Positions 9,135-21,930 of a stretch of DNA of 64,000 bases are shown piece by piece. Every line of letters begins with the position of its first letter. Within the stretch, counting starts at the first letter, position 1. A model generated the notes under the pieces. That model was not told the DNA's origin. It did no database searches and saw nothing but the letters and a program-made list of their open reading frames with translations. This DNA is from Pseudomonas sp. S09G 359. GTDB taxonomy: Bacteria; Pseudomonadota; Gammaproteobacteria; Pseudomonadales; Pseudomonadaceae. Position numbers and translations under genes: made by a program. The stretch is taken from the NCBI RefSeq assembly GCF_002843605.1, contig NZ_CP025263.1, forward strand, positions 3,935,501 through 3,999,500, in the 5' to 3' direction.

Positions 9135-10156
9135 TGCTTAATCTGTCTCCCGTGGCCCGCCGACGCTTCGAGCGTTTCAAGAAAAACCGTCGCGGCTGGT
9201 GGTCGCTGTGGCTGTTTATCGGCCTGTTTATCCTGACCCTCGGCGGTGAGTTGATCGCCAACGATAAACCGCTGGTGCTCAGCTACAAAAACGAGCTGTA
9301 TTTCCCGGTGTTCAAGCGCTACACCGAGCAGCAGTTTGGCGGGCAGTTGCCATTCCAGGCCGACTACCGCAGCGACTACGTGCAAAAGCTGATAGAGCAG
9401 GACGGCGGCTGGATGCTGTTCCCACCGATCCCGTTCAGCGATGACACCCCCAACTACGAACTGACCCGCCCGGCCCCCAGCCCGCCCTCGACGGTGAACT
9501 GGCTGGGCACCGACGATCAGTCGCGGGATGTGTTGGCGCGGGTGATCTTTGGCGCGCGGGTATCGATATTGTTTGCCTTGGCGCTGACCGCCATCAGCGC
9601 CGCCATCGGTATTGCCGCCGGCGCCTTGCAGGGCTATTACGGCGGCTGGGTCGACCTGATCGGCCAGCGCGTGCTGGAAGTGTGGTCGGGGCTGCCCGTG
9701 CTGTACCTGCTGATTATCCTGTCGGGTTTTGTCGAGCCGAATTTCTGGTGGCTGCTGGGGATCATGGCGCTGTTTTCCTGGCTGGCCCTGGTGGACGTGG
9801 TGCGCGCCGAGTTCCTGCGAGGGCGCAACCTGGAATATGTGAAGGCCGCGCGGGCCCTGGGTTTGGGCGATGCCAAGATCATTCGCCGGCATATCCTGCC
9901 CAATGCCATGACCGCCACGTTGAGTTACCTGCCGTTCATTCTGACCGGGGCGATTTCCACCTTGAGCGCCCTGGATTTTCTCGGCTTCGGCATGCCGGCG
10001 GGCAGTGCATCGCTGGGTGAGTTGATCGCCCAAGGCAAGCAGAACCTGCAAGCGCCGTGGCTGGGCCTGACGGCGTTTTTCACCTTGGCGCTGATCCTGT
10101 CGCTGCTGGTCTTTATCGGCGAGGCGTTGCGTGACGCCTTCGACCCACGCTCATGA
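9134..10156 (+). CDS. yejE: Peptide ABC transporter permease YejE
   Basis: This 340-residue permease of the DppC/OppC type pairs with YejB. It has an N-terminal segment (WWSLWLFIGLFILTLGGELI), a large periplasmic loop typical of YejE (about residues 50-130), and the conserved LGTDDQSRDVLARVIFGAR motif. The ATPase-contact loop AARALGLGDAKIIRRHILPN follows. The start at 9134 overlaps the yejB stop. Confidence 0.92.
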   Translation: MLNLSPVARRRFERFKKNRRGWWSLWLFIGLFILTLGGELIANDKPLVLSYKNELYFPVFKRYTEQQFGGQLPFQADYRSDYVQKLIEQDGGWMLFPPIPFSDDTPNYELTRPAPSPPSTVNWLGTDDQSRDVLARVIFGARVSILFALALTAISAAIGIAAGALQGYYGGWVDLIGQRVLEVWSGLPVLYLLIILSGFVEPNFWWLLGIMALFSWLALVDVVRAEFLRGRNLEYVKAARALGLGDAKIIRRHILPNAMTATLSYLPFILTGAISTLSALDFLGFGMPAGSASLGELIAQGKQNLQAPWLGLTAFFTLALILSLLVFIGEALRDAFDPRS

Positions 10157-10166
10157 GTAATTGCGT

Positions 10167-11738
<1,572 letters not shown>

Positions 11739-11748
11739 ACCCAGCCCC

Positions 11749-11841
11749 CTGTGGGAGCGGGCTTGCTCGCGAAGGCGGCGTGTCAGCCTGTGTATCCGGC
11801 ACTGATACACAGCTTTCGCGAGCAAGCCCGCTCCCACAGGA
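11749..11841. repeat. REPIN (GTGGGAGCGGGCTTGCTCGC type)
   Basis: This is a nearly perfect inverted pair of REP cores, GTGGGAGCGGGCTTGCTCGC and its complement, about 90 bp in all. It lies between yejF and the hbcR-like gene and is of the second sequence class in this window. Confidence 0.9.
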
Positions 11842-11879
11842 TCGCGCCCCCACCCCCAATGTATGTTGACGACATAACT

Positions 11880-13277
11880 ATGAACATCACCAATAACCTC
11901 AAGGATTACCAGCAGGTTCGCGGCCTGGCGATTCAGTCGCTGTTCGAGATTATCGAGCAGTCCAGCGAAGGCACGGTGATCGTCGACCGCGATGCCAATA
12001 TCGTCTGGATGAACGAGCGCTACGCCAAGCGCTTCGGCCTCAACAGCGCCGATGAAGCCATCGGCCAACCCTGTGAGCAGGTGATTTCCAACAGCCTGTT
12101 GCGCCAGGTCGTACGCACCGACCAGCCAATTCTGCTGGATATCCAGGACACCCCTAAAGGCCCGTTGGTGGTGATGCGCCTGCCGATCCACAACGACGCC
12201 GGCGCGGTGATCGGCGCCATTGGTTTTGCGCTGTTCGACGAGCTGCGCAACCTGTCGCCGCTGATCGAGCGTTACTTGAGCATGCAGCAGGAGTTGGCCT
12301 CCACCCGTTCACTGCTGCGTAAACGCCAGAGCAAGTACAACTTCGCGCACTTTATCGGCACCAGTGCCGCCAGCCTCGAAGTCAAACGCCGTGCACGGCG
12401 CAGTGCGAGTGCCGAATCGCCGGTGTTGTTGCTGGGCGAAACCGGCACCGGCAAGGAGCTGCTGGCCCAGGCCATCCACGGTGCTTCGGCACGTGCGCAC
12501 AAGGCCTTTGTCAGCATCAACAGCGCCGCGATCCCCCATGACTTGCTGGAAGCCGAGTTTTTCGGCACCGCGCCGGGTGCGTTCACCGGCGCCGACCGCA
12601 AGGGCCGCCCCGGCAAGTTCCAGATTGCCCAGGGCGGCACACTGTTCCTGGATGAAATCGGCGACATGCCCCTGCCGCTACAAAGCAAATTGCTGCGGGT
12701 GTTGCAGGAAAAGGAATTCGAACCGGTAGGCTCCAACGAGATGCTGCACAGCGATGTGCGGGTGATCGCCGCCACCTCCATGGACCTGGAGGCGGCAATC
12801 AAGCGCGGTGAGTTTCGTGCAGACCTGTATTACCGGCTGAATGTGCTGCCGATCCAGGTGCCGCCGCTGCGTGAACGACTGGAGGATATCCCTGCACTGA
12901 GCGAGGCGATCCTGGAAGAGCTGCACAGCCAGCACGAACTCGACCACGACGCCCTGAGCCTATTGGCACAGCACGCGTGGCCGGGGAATATCCGTGAGCT
13001 GCGCAATGTGTTGGAGCGCGCGGCACTGCTGAGTGATGACCTGGTGCTGAATGACACACAGATTCGCGCGGCGATCGGCACCTTCAGGCCGGTGGCGCGG
13101 GGCCCGGTGGAGGCGATCGAGGGTGAAACGTTCGCGGCGGCGAGGGAGCGCTTTGATCGACAGGTGATTGCGGCGGCGCTCAAGGGTTGTGGGGGCAATG
13201 TGGTGGAGGCCGCGCAGCGCTTGGGGTTGGGTAGATCGACCTTGTACAAGAAGATGGTTGCCCTTGGCATTGCCTGA
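11880..13277 (+). CDS. hbcR: Sigma-54 dependent activator, HbcR-like
   Basis: This is a 465-residue enhancer-binding protein. A PAS-like sensor covers about residues 15-125. The AAA+ domain has Walker A GETGTGKE (186-193), GAFTGA (233-238, the sigma-54 contact) and Walker B GGTLFLDEI (252-260). A Fis-type helix-turn-helix lies near 440-459 (AAQRLGLGRSTLYKKM). By its place directly before a GntP permease, 3-hydroxybutyrate dehydrogenase and acetoacetate ligase, it matches P. aeruginosa HbcR. A start 21 bases upstream (11859) is in frame. It probably acts through the palindromes at 13277-13438. Confidence 0.87.
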   Translation: MNITNNLKDYQQVRGLAIQSLFEIIEQSSEGTVIVDRDANIVWMNERYAKRFGLNSADEAIGQPCEQVISNSLLRQVVRTDQPILLDIQDTPKGPLVVMRLPIHNDAGAVIGAIGFALFDELRNLSPLIERYLSMQQELASTRSLLRKRQSKYNFAHFIGTSAASLEVKRRARRSASAESPVLLLGETGTGKELLAQAIHGASARAHKAFVSINSAAIPHDLLEAEFFGTAPGAFTGADRKGRPGKFQIAQGGTLFLDEIGDMPLPLQSKLLRVLQEKEFEPVGSNEMLHSDVRVIAATSMDLEAAIKRGEFRADLYYRLNVLPIQVPPLRERLEDIPALSEAILEELHSQHELDHDALSLLAQHAWPGNIRELRNVLERAALLSDDLVLNDTQIRAAIGTFRPVARGPVEAIEGETFAAARERFDRQVIAAALKGCGGNVVEAAQRLGLGRSTLYKKMVALGIA

Positions 13278-13292
13278 TCTCATTTTAGAGAT
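13277..13292. promoter_or_regulatory. Candidate HbcR site 1 (ATCTC-N6-GAGAT)
   Basis: This perfect 16-bp palindrome has arms ATCTC and GAGAT. It begins in the last base of the hbcR stop codon and lies about 210 bp upstream of the -24/-12 promoter. It is identical in arms to site 2, with 20 bp between centres. Confidence 0.6.
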
Positions 13293-13296
13293 ATAA

Positions 13297-13312
13297 ATCT
13301 CATAACAGAGAT
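13297..13312. promoter_or_regulatory. Candidate HbcR site 2 (ATCTC-N6-GAGAT)
   Basis: The same arms as site 1 are repeated 20 bp downstream, on the same face of the helix about two turns away. This is the usual arrangement for paired dimers of a sigma-54 activator. Confidence 0.6.
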
Positions 13313-13317
13313 ATTCA

Positions 13318-13410
13318 ATGTGGGAGGGGGCTTGCCCCCGATAGCAGTGGGTCAGTCACTCTAAGTGTCGGCTGATACACCGCTATCGGGGGCAAGCCCC
13401 CTCCCACATT
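13318..13410. repeat. REPIN inside the hbc regulatory region
   Basis: The inverted pair of GTGGGAGGGGGCTTGCCCCC cores with an imperfect spacer fills the space between candidate activator sites 2 and 3. It therefore moves sites 1 and 2 about 95 bp further from the promoter than they would otherwise be. Confidence 0.9.
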
Positions 13411-13422
13411 TGTTATGTGTTT

Positions 13423-13438
13423 GTCTCTAGAACGAGAC
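13423..13438. promoter_or_regulatory. Candidate HbcR site 3 (GTCTC-N6-GAGAC)
   Basis: This 16-bp palindrome shares the TCTC-N6-GAGA core of sites 1 and 2 and lies about 63 bp upstream of the -24 element. A further palindrome, GATGTT-TT-AACATC, at 13446-13459 and a very AT-rich stretch at 13462-13488 lie between it and the promoter; the latter could favour bending. Confidence 0.5.
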
Positions 13439-13500
13439 ACGATTTGATGTTTTAACATCGTAATCTATAAATATTTATATATTTCAACGACTTACAAACA

Positions 13501-13516
13501 TGGCACACATCTCGCT
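13501..13516 (+). promoter_or_regulatory. Sigma-54 (-24/-12) promoter of the hbc operon
   Basis: TGGCACACATCTCGCT carries the -24 GG at 13502-13503 and the -12 GC at 13514-13515. The spacing is exact and the TGGCAC half is perfect. It lies 57 bp before the permease ATG, downstream of three palindromes and a sigma-54 activator gene, which together make the assignment strong. Confidence 0.82.
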
Positions 13517-13572
13517 ATAGCCCCTTCCTACAGCAACACCCCACAAAAATAACAATCCGATGGAGACACACC

Positions 13573-14964
13573 ATGAGTGTGATCATTGCCCTGGCAGCCC
13601 TGGCGCTGCTGATGCTGGCTGCTTACCGTGGCTATAGCGTTATCCTGTTTGCCCCCATCGCCGCCCTCGGCGCCGTGCTGCTCACCGACCCGTCCGCCGT
13701 CGCCCCTGCGTTTACCGGGGTGTTCATGGAGAAAATGGTCGGCTTTATCAAACTGTATTTCCCGGTATTCCTGCTCGGTGCGGTGTTCGGCAAGCTGATC
13801 GAGCTGTCGGGCTTTTCGCGGTCGATTGTCGCCGCTGCCATCCGCCTGCTCGGCACGCGCCAGGCGATGCTGGTGATTGTGCTGGTGTGCGCCCTGCTCA
13901 CCTACGGCGGCGTGTCGCTGTTTGTGGTGGTGTTTGCGGTGTACCCGTTCGCCGCCGAGATGTTCCGCCAGAGCAATATCCCCAAGCGCCTGATCCCGGC
14001 GACCATCGCCCTCGGCGCCTTTTCGTTCACCATGGACGCCCTGCCCGGCACGCCGCAGATCCAGAACATCATCCCCAGCACGTTTTTCAACACCACCGCC
14101 TGGGCCGCGCCATGGCTGGGGCTGATCGGCACAATTTTCGTGTTCTGCACCGGCATGCTCTACCTGGCGCGCCAGCGCAACAAGGCCCAGCGCGCCGGTG
14201 AAGGGTATGGCACCGAGCTGCGCAACGAACCGGAAACCGCTGAAAACCTGACGCTGCCCAACCCGTGGATCGCCCTCTCGCCATTGATCCTGGTGGGCGT
14301 GATGAACCTGTTGTTCACCCACTGGATCCCGCAGTGGTATGGCAAGACCCACAGCCTCAGCCTGCCGGGCATGAGTGCACCAGTGACCACCGAAATCGCC
14401 AAGCTCACGGCAATCTGGGCGGTGCAGGCCGCGTTGCTGGTGGGCATTCTCATGGTGCTGGCATTCGGTTGGTCGGCGATCAAAAGCAAGCTGGCCGAAG
14501 GCAGTAAAAGTGCGGTCAGCGGTGCCCTGTTGGCGGCGATGAACACCGCGTCGGAATACGGCTTTGGTGCGGTGATCGCCTCGTTGCCGGGCTTTCTGGT
14601 GCTGGCGGACTGGCTCAAGGGCATTCCCAACCCGCTGGTCAACGAAGCGATCACTGTGACCCTGCTGGCCGGTATCACCGGTTCGGCGTCCGGCGGCATG
14701 AGCATCGCCCTGGCGGCCATGTCCGAAAGCTTTATTTCGGCGGCCCATGCGGCCAATATCCCCCTTGAAGTGCTGCACCGGGTCGCGGCCATGGCCAGCG
14801 GCGGCATGGACACCCTGCCGCACAACGGCGCGGTGATCACGCTGCTGGCGGTGACCGGCCTGACCCACCGCGAAGCCTACAAGGACATTTTCGGCATCAC
14901 GATTATCAAGACCCTCGCGGTGTTCGTGGTGATCGGTACTTTCTACGCCACCGGCATTGTGTGA
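13573..14964 (+). CDS. GntP-family permease (3-hydroxybutyrate uptake likely)
   Basis: This 463-residue integral membrane protein of the GntP/gluconate:H+ symporter superfamily has about a dozen hydrophobic segments. Typical GntP stretches are FPVFLLGAVFGKLIELSGFS and TYGGVSLFVVVFAVYPFA. From the operon it probably carries 3-hydroxybutyrate or a related short hydroxy acid inward. The ATG follows TGGAGA. The leader contains ACAAAAATAACAATC (13543-13557), an A-rich stretch resembling Hfq/Crc targets. bdhA begins 7 bp downstream. Confidence 0.88.
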   Translation: MSVIIALAALALLMLAAYRGYSVILFAPIAALGAVLLTDPSAVAPAFTGVFMEKMVGFIKLYFPVFLLGAVFGKLIELSGFSRSIVAAAIRLLGTRQAMLVIVLVCALLTYGGVSLFVVVFAVYPFAAEMFRQSNIPKRLIPATIALGAFSFTMDALPGTPQIQNIIPSTFFNTTAWAAPWLGLIGTIFVFCTGMLYLARQRNKAQRAGEGYGTELRNEPETAENLTLPNPWIALSPLILVGVMNLLFTHWIPQWYGKTHSLSLPGMSAPVTTEIAKLTAIWAVQAALLVGILMVLAFGWSAIKSKLAEGSKSAVSGALLAAMNTASEYGFGAVIASLPGFLVLADWLKGIPNPLVNEAITVTLLAGITGSASGGMSIALAAMSESFISAAHAANIPLEVLHRVAAMASGGMDTLPHNGAVITLLAVTGLTHREAYKDIFGITIIKTLAVFVVIGTFYATGIV

Positions 14965-14971
14965 GGTTTTC

Positions 14972-15745
14972 ATGACGACATTGAACGGCAAGACCGCCCT
15001 GGTTACCGGTTCCACCAGCGGCATCGGCTTGGGCATAGCCCTGAGCCTGGCAGAGGCCGGTGCCAACCTGATCCTCAACGGCTTCGGCGACGCCAGTGCG
15101 GTGATCGCCCAGGTGCAGGCGTTCGGCGGCAAGGTCGGGCATCACCCGGCAGACGTCAGCGACCCGGCGCAGATCGCCGACATGTTCGCCTACGCCGAGC
15201 GTGAATTCGGCGGCGTGGATATTCTGGTGAACAATGCCGGTATCCAGCATGTGGCGGCGGTAGAAGACTTTCCAGTGGAGCGCTGGGACTCGATCATCGC
15301 GATCAACCTGTCCTCGGTGTTCCACAGCACGCGCCTGGGCCTGCCGGGGATGAAGGCCAAGGGCTGGGGGCGTATCGTCAATATCGCCTCGGTGCACGGC
15401 CAGGTCGGTTCGGTGGGCAAGGCCGCGTATGTGGCGGCCAAGCACGGGGTGATCGGCTTGACCAAAGTGGTGGGCCTGGAAACGGCCACCAGCAATGTAA
15501 CCTGCAACGCGATTTGCCCGGGTTGGGTGCTGACGCCGCTGGTGCAAAAGCAGATAGATGATCGCATCGCCACCGGGGTGGACCCACAGCAGGCGCAGCA
15601 TGATTTACTTGCCGAAAAGCAGCCGTCGCTGGAGTTTGTGACACCGCCGCAACTGGGTGAACTGGTGCTGTTCTTGTGCAGCGAGGCCGGTGCCCAGGTA
15701 CGTGGCGCAGCATGGAATATCGACGGCGGCTGGCTGGCCCAGTAA
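14972..15745 (+). CDS. bdhA: D-3-hydroxybutyrate dehydrogenase
   Basis: This 257-residue short-chain dehydrogenase oxidises D-3-hydroxybutyrate to acetoacetate with NAD+. It shows the nucleotide-binding TGSTSGIG (12-19), NNAG (87-90), and the catalytic S140, Y153 and K157 (YVAAK). Length and motifs such as NAICPGWVLTPLVQKQI fit the bacterial 3-hydroxybutyrate dehydrogenase group. The start at 14972 lies 7 bp after the permease stop, with TGAGG before it. Its product feeds the ligase encoded next. Confidence 0.92.
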   Translation: MTTLNGKTALVTGSTSGIGLGIALSLAEAGANLILNGFGDASAVIAQVQAFGGKVGHHPADVSDPAQIADMFAYAEREFGGVDILVNNAGIQHVAAVEDFPVERWDSIIAINLSSVFHSTRLGLPGMKAKGWGRIVNIASVHGQVGSVGKAAYVAAKHGVIGLTKVVGLETATSNVTCNAICPGWVLTPLVQKQIDDRIATGVDPQQAQHDLLAEKQPSLEFVTPPQLGELVLFLCSEAGAQVRGAAWNIDGGWLAQ

Positions 15746-15776
15746 TACCCTGACCGCCCAAACATAGGAGATCTAA

Positions 15777-15868
15777 ATGTGGGAGCGGGCTTGCTCGCGA
15801 ATGCGCTATATCAGCTAGCACATTGGGTACTGACCCACCGCATTCGCGAGCAAGCCCGCGCCTACATT
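15777..15868. repeat. REPIN (GTGGGAGCGGGCTTGCTCGC type)
   Basis: This inverted REP pair lies between bdhA and the acetoacetate-CoA ligase gene; the outer arm is slightly degenerate (GCGCCTACAT). It sits inside the catabolic operon and may affect transcript stability or processing between the two cistrons. Confidence 0.88.
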
Positions 15869-15917
15869 TGCCCTGTGTTGTCTGGCAGACCTCATACAAG
15901 AACAAGAGACCTTGCTG

Positions 15918-17870
<1,953 letters not shown>

Positions 17871-18012
17871 AGATGAAAGGTTTCAGCCCTGAGGCACTCA
17901 TTTGAAGACAATGCCCCAATGCATGCTATTTTTCGAGGGGTAGTCAGCCGCTCCCGCAACACGGGATAATCGGCTTTTGTCATCTTAAAAGCGTCATGCT
18001 CAGGGCTTTTTC

Positions 18013-20550
18013 ATGAATGGAACATCCACCGGTAGCGAAGCTGCTGCATTGATTGCACAGCTGGACTGGGCGCAAAGCCCCCTCGGTGATGCCAATGACT
18101 GGCCGCAAAGCCTGCGCACGGCCGTGGATATCGTCATTCATTCGCCAATGCCGATGCTCCTGTTGTGGGGCCACCAACTCACCCAACTGTACAACGACGG
18201 TTTCGCACGCCTGGCGGGCAACAAACACCCCGAAGCACTCGGCCAGCCGGCGCATGCAACCTGGCCGGAACTGCAGAGTTTCACCGTGCCCGTGTATGAC
18301 GCCGTGCTCAGCGGCCAGGTGCGCACCTTCAGTGAGCAGCGCTTCGTACTGCAACGCAACCACCGCGACACCGAAATCTGGCTGGACCTCACCTACAGCC
18401 CCGTCCGTGATGAAAGCGGCGCCGTGGCCGGCATCCTGGTCACCGCCATCGAAACCAACGAACGGCGCAGCAAAGCCCTTGAACTGCAACAGCGCTCCGA
18501 AGACAGCCTCAAGGCCCAGCACAACACCGAACAACGCCTGCAACTGGCCCTGGCGGCGACCGACGCAGTGGGCACCTGGGACTGGGATATCGGCGAAGAC
18601 CGCTTTATCGCCGACTCGCATTTCGCCTACCTGCATGGCGTGGACCCCAGTGACGCCGGGTTGCTGCCGATCAGCGACTACCTGCAAGGCGTGCACCCCG
18701 AAGACCGCGGCACGGTGGCGCGCAGCATCAAGCACTGCATTACCTTCGGCACCGAATACGCCGAGGAGTACCGCCTGCTGCAGGCCGACGGCCAAGTGCG
18801 CTGGGTGTTCGCCCGTGGCCGCTGCTACAAGGACCATCAAGGCCGCCCGGCCCGCTTCCTTGGCGCAGCGCTGGACCTGACCGAACGCAAGCACACCGAG
18901 CAGGCCCTGCGCCAAAGCCAGACCGAGTTGCAATTGATCATCAACGCCATGCCGGTGCTGATCGGCTATGTCGACCACGAGCAACGCTTTCGCCTGAACA
19001 ACAGCGCGTACCTGGAGTGGTACGGCATGACGCCCCAGGAACTGTACGGCAAGACCATCCGCGACGTGCTCGGCGATGAGGTCTACGCCGGGCGCGCAGA
19101 CAAGATCGCCGCCGCGCTCAAGGGCAAGGCCTGCAGCTTCATGACCATCACGCCGCACCGCGACGGCCGCCCGCGCCACGCGCTGATGAAGTACCTGCCG
19201 CGCTTCAGCAATGATGGTTCGGTGAACGGTTTCTATATCTTTGTCATCGATGAGACCGAACGCAAGCTCACCGAAGAAGCCCTGCGCCACCTCAACGAGA
19301 ACCTCGAAGAGCGCGTGGCCCAGCGCACCCAGGCGCTGGCCGAGGCCAACCAGCGCCTGCAAAACGAAATGTTCGAGCGCGAACGCGCCGAAGATGCCCT
19401 GCGCCATGCGCAGAAGATGGAAGCCGTGGGCCAACTCACCGGTGGCATCGCCCATGACTTCAACAATATGCTCACCGGCATCATCGGCAGCCTGGACCTG
19501 ATGCAGCGCTATATCGCCGCCGGGCGCAGCGAAGAGATCGGCCGTTTTACCGAAGCCGCCGTGTCATCGGCCCATCGCGCGGCCGCCCTCACCCACCGCT
19601 TGCTGGCGTTCTCGCGGCGCCAGTCGCTGGACCGGCGCCCACTGGACCCCAACCAACTGGTGGCCTCCCTCGAGGACCTGTTTCGTCGCACCAAGGGCGC
19701 GCACATCGCGCTCAAGGTACAACTGGGCCAGGATATCTGGCCGGTGAACACCGACGCCAGCCAACTCGAAAACGCCCTGCTCAACCTGGTGATCAACGCG
19801 CGTGACGCCATGCCCGACGGCGGCGAACTGCGGATAGAAACCGCCAACAGCTACCTGGACGGCACCGACATCACCACCCTCGAACCGGTGCGCGCTGGCG
19901 ACTACGTCATGCTCGGCGTCTGCGACAACGGCACTGGCATGGCGCCAAAAATCCTCGCCAAGGCGTTCGACCCGTTCTTCACCACCAAGCCCATCGGCCA
20001 GGGCACGGGCCTGGGGCTGTCGATGATCTACGGGTTTGCCCAGCAGTCCGGCGGCCACGTGACCATCCAAAGTGAACCGGGCCAGGGCACCTGCGTGCGC
20101 CTGTACCTGCCGCGCCTGCATGGCACCGCGCTGGAAAGCAGCCTGCCCGCCAGCCTCGGTGAAGCGCCGGTGGCGTTGGCCGGTGAGGCCGTGGTGGTGG
20201 TCGAGGACGACCCGGCGGTGCGCATGCTGGTGGTCAATGTGCTCGATGAGTTGGGCTACACCGCGCACCAGGCCGCGGATTCGCGCACGGCGCTGCCGCT
20301 GCTGGAGTCGGATCTGCGCGTGGACCTGCTGGTGACCGACGTTGGCCTACCCGGCATGAATGGCCGGCAACTGGCGGAGATCGCCCGCCAGCATCGCCCC
20401 GGCCTGCGCGTGCTGTTCATGACCGGTTACGCGGAAAAAGCCGCCGAGCGCCAGGGCTTTCTCGAGGACGGCATGGACATGGTGGCCAAGCCGTTTTCCA
20501 TCGACCTGCTGGCCACAAAAATCCGCAGCATGATCAGCGACGTCGAATGA
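18013..20550 (+). CDS. Hybrid sensor histidine kinase (PAS-HisKA-HATPase-REC)
   Basis: This is an 845-residue cytosolic hybrid kinase without membrane segments. PAS-like domains cover about 20-160, 175-295 and 300-420. A coiled linker ([20 protein letters not shown]) follows, then the HisKA box GGIAHDFNN with phosphorylatable H481. An HWE/PdtaS-unlike HATPase domain follows, with a G2-type GTGLGLSM, and a C-terminal receiver has D776 ([11 protein letters not shown]). No partner response regulator is adjacent. The ATG at 18013 has a weak site upstream. Its architecture resembles the protein at 46523-48226. Confidence 0.9.
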   Translation: MNGTSTGSEAAALIAQLDWAQSPLGDANDWPQSLRTAVDIVIHSPMPMLLLWGHQLTQLYNDGFARLAGNKHPEALGQPAHATWPELQSFTVPVYDAVLSGQVRTFSEQRFVLQRNHRDTEIWLDLTYSPVRDESGAVAGILVTAIETNERRSKALELQQRSEDSLKAQHNTEQRLQLALAATDAVGTWDWDIGEDRFIADSHFAYLHGVDPSDAGLLPISDYLQGVHPEDRGTVARSIKHCITFGTEYAEEYRLLQADGQVRWVFARGRCYKDHQGRPARFLGAALDLTERKHTEQALRQSQTELQLIINAMPVLIGYVDHEQRFRLNNSAYLEWYGMTPQELYGKTIRDVLGDEVYAGRADKIAAALKGKACSFMTITPHRDGRPRHALMKYLPRFSNDGSVNGFYIFVIDETERKLTEEALRHLNENLEERVAQRTQALAEANQRLQNEMFERERAEDALRHAQKMEAVGQLTGGIAHDFNNMLTGIIGSLDLMQRYIAAGRSEEIGRFTEAAVSSAHRAAALTHRLLAFSRRQSLDRRPLDPNQLVASLEDLFRRTKGAHIALKVQLGQDIWPVNTDASQLENALLNLVINARDAMPDGGELRIETANSYLDGTDITTLEPVRAGDYVMLGVCDNGTGMAPKILAKAFDPFFTTKPIGQGTGLGLSMIYGFAQQSGGHVTIQSEPGQGTCVRLYLPRLHGTALESSLPASLGEAPVALAGEAVVVVEDDPAVRMLVVNVLDELGYTAHQAADSRTALPLLESDLRVDLLVTDVGLPGMNGRQLAEIARQHRPGLRVLFMTGYAEKAAERQGFLEDGMDMVAKPFSIDLLATKIRSMISDVE

Positions 20551-20597
20551 GTTCAGGCATAATCGCGCGCCGTCGCACGCACACCTGGTAGAGATCT

Positions 20598-20873
20598 ATG
20601 AAAGCCCAAGCCCGTCATATCCTGGTGAAAACCAGCGAAGAAGCCGAACAACTCAAGCAACGCATCGCCAAGGGTGAAGCCTTTGATGTGCTGGCCAAGA
20701 AGTACTCCACCTGCCCGTCCGGCAAGCGTGGCGGGGACTTGGGCGAAGTAAGGCCGGGGCAGATGGTTGGGGTGATTGATGCGGTGATCTTCAAGAAGCC
20801 GGTGAAGGTGGTGCATGGGCCGATCAAGAGCAAGTTCGGGTATCACCTGGTGCAGGTGTTTTACCGGGATTGA
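20598..20873 (+). CDS. Parvulin-type peptidyl-prolyl isomerase (second copy)
   Basis: This 91-residue single-domain parvulin is paralogous to the one at 5799-6080 (ARHILVKTSEEAEQLKQRI, CPSGKRGGDLGEVRPGQMVG, KFGYHLVQVFYRD). There is no signal peptide. It starts 47 bp after the kinase gene, with a weak GAGAT before the ATG. It is more basic than the first copy. Confidence 0.92.
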   Translation: MKAQARHILVKTSEEAEQLKQRIAKGEAFDVLAKKYSTCPSGKRGGDLGEVRPGQMVGVIDAVIFKKPVKVVHGPIKSKFGYHLVQVFYRD

Positions 20874-20890
20874 GTGGTTGCCAGACGACC

Positions 20891-20976
20891 GCTTTCGCGA
20901 GCAAGCCCGCTCCCACATTCGACCGCATTTCAACTGGAGGAATGCTGTCAACTGTGGGAGGGGGCTTGCCCCCGAT
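20891..20976. repeat. Two unlike REP cores in divergent order
   Basis: The left unit (20894-20918) is the GCGAGCAAGCCCGCTCCCAC form, and the right unit (20953-20976) is GTGGGAGGGGGCTTGCCCCC. They belong to different sequence classes and point away from each other, so this is not a normal REPIN. They occupy the gap between the convergent second parvulin gene and kdgK. Confidence 0.8.
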
Positions 20977-20993
20977 CCGCCGCAGGCGGCCAC

Positions 20994-21899
20994 TCACCTC
21001 GGAATCAAAGCCCCCGGCACCTGAATCACCCGACTGGCCAGCCGATGCCCGACCAACGCCGCCTGCTCAGGCGAGCCTCCCTTGAGCCGACTGGCCAGAT
21101 ACGCCGCACTGAACGAGTCCCCCGCCGCCGTGGTGTCTACCACCTTCTGCACCTTCAATGCTGGCACGGCAAAGCGCGCGCCGTCGCAGCGGATCAGGCA
21201 CGCATCCGCGCCACGCTTGAGCACCACTTCGGTAATCGCCGGGTACGCCGCCAACACCTGCTCGCTGTCGGTATAACCAAACAACGCCTGCTCGTCATCC
21301 TCGGTAAGCAACGCGATATCCACCTCGGCCAACACCTTCAGATACGCCGTGCGCGCCGCTTCGACGCTGGCCCACAGGCGCGGCCGGTAGTTGTTATCGA
21401 ACACCACCTTGCCGCCACGCCTGCGGGTTTCCACCAGGGCTTGCAACAAGCGCTCACGTCCGATCTCACCCAGCACCGCCAGGGTAATGCCGCTGAAATA
21501 CACCACGTCATACCCCGGCAATGCCGCCAGAATCGGCTCGGCAGCCGGCGTGGTGAAGCAGTCGCGCACCGCCGCTTCGTTGCGCCAGTAGAGGAATTTG
21601 CGCTCGCCGTGGGCGTCGGTCTGGATGCAGTACAACCCCGGCAGCCGCCCGGGCAAGCGCTGCACCCTGCCCAGCCCCAGGCCTTCGTCAGCCCATTGTT
21701 GGCACATGGCATCGCTGAAGCTGTCATCGCCCAGGGCGGTCACGTAGTCCACCGTGCCAATCGCGCCCAACTCGCGGCGCAGGTACACCGCCGCGTTCAA
21801 GGTGTCGCCGCCGAAGCTCTGTTGCAGGCTGCCGTCGGCGCGGTGTTGCAGTTCGATCATGCATTCGCCGATCAGGGCGATGCGGGGGGGTGTGCTCAT
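20994..21899 (-). CDS. kdgK: PfkB-family sugar kinase, probable 2-dehydro-3-deoxygluconokinase
   Basis: This 301-residue ribokinase-fold kinase most resembles KDG kinase (RIALIGECMIELQHR, FGGDTLNAAVYLRR). The C-terminal PfkB signature DTTAAGDSFSAAYLA is at 255-269, with catalytic base D261. KDG kinase converts 2-keto-3-deoxygluconate to KDPG for the Entner-Doudoroff aldolase. It is the last gene of the leftward group with the PLP enzyme, IclR regulator, RidA and ABC importer. Other sugar specificities of the PfkB family cannot be excluded. Confidence 0.82.
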   Translation of the reverse strand: MSTPPRIALIGECMIELQHRADGSLQQSFGGDTLNAAVYLRRELGAIGTVDYVTALGDDSFSDAMCQQWADEGLGLGRVQRLPGRLPGLYCIQTDAHGERKFLYWRNEAAVRDCFTTPAAEPILAALPGYDVVYFSGITLAVLGEIGRERLLQALVETRRRGGKVVFDNNYRPRLWASVEAARTAYLKVLAEVDIALLTEDDEQALFGYTDSEQVLAAYPAITEVVLKRGADACLIRCDGARFAVPALKVQKVVDTTAAGDSFSAAYLASRLKGGSPEQAALVGHRLASRVIQVPGALIPR

Positions 21900-21930
21900 G
21901 CCTTGTGATCTCTGGTGGGGCTGATGGCCT

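Noticed and set aside
13528..15132. A 534-codon minus-strand frame opposite the GntP permease and bdhA
   Set aside because: It covers the sigma-54 promoter and two confident genes; the amino acid content is that of a shadow frame.
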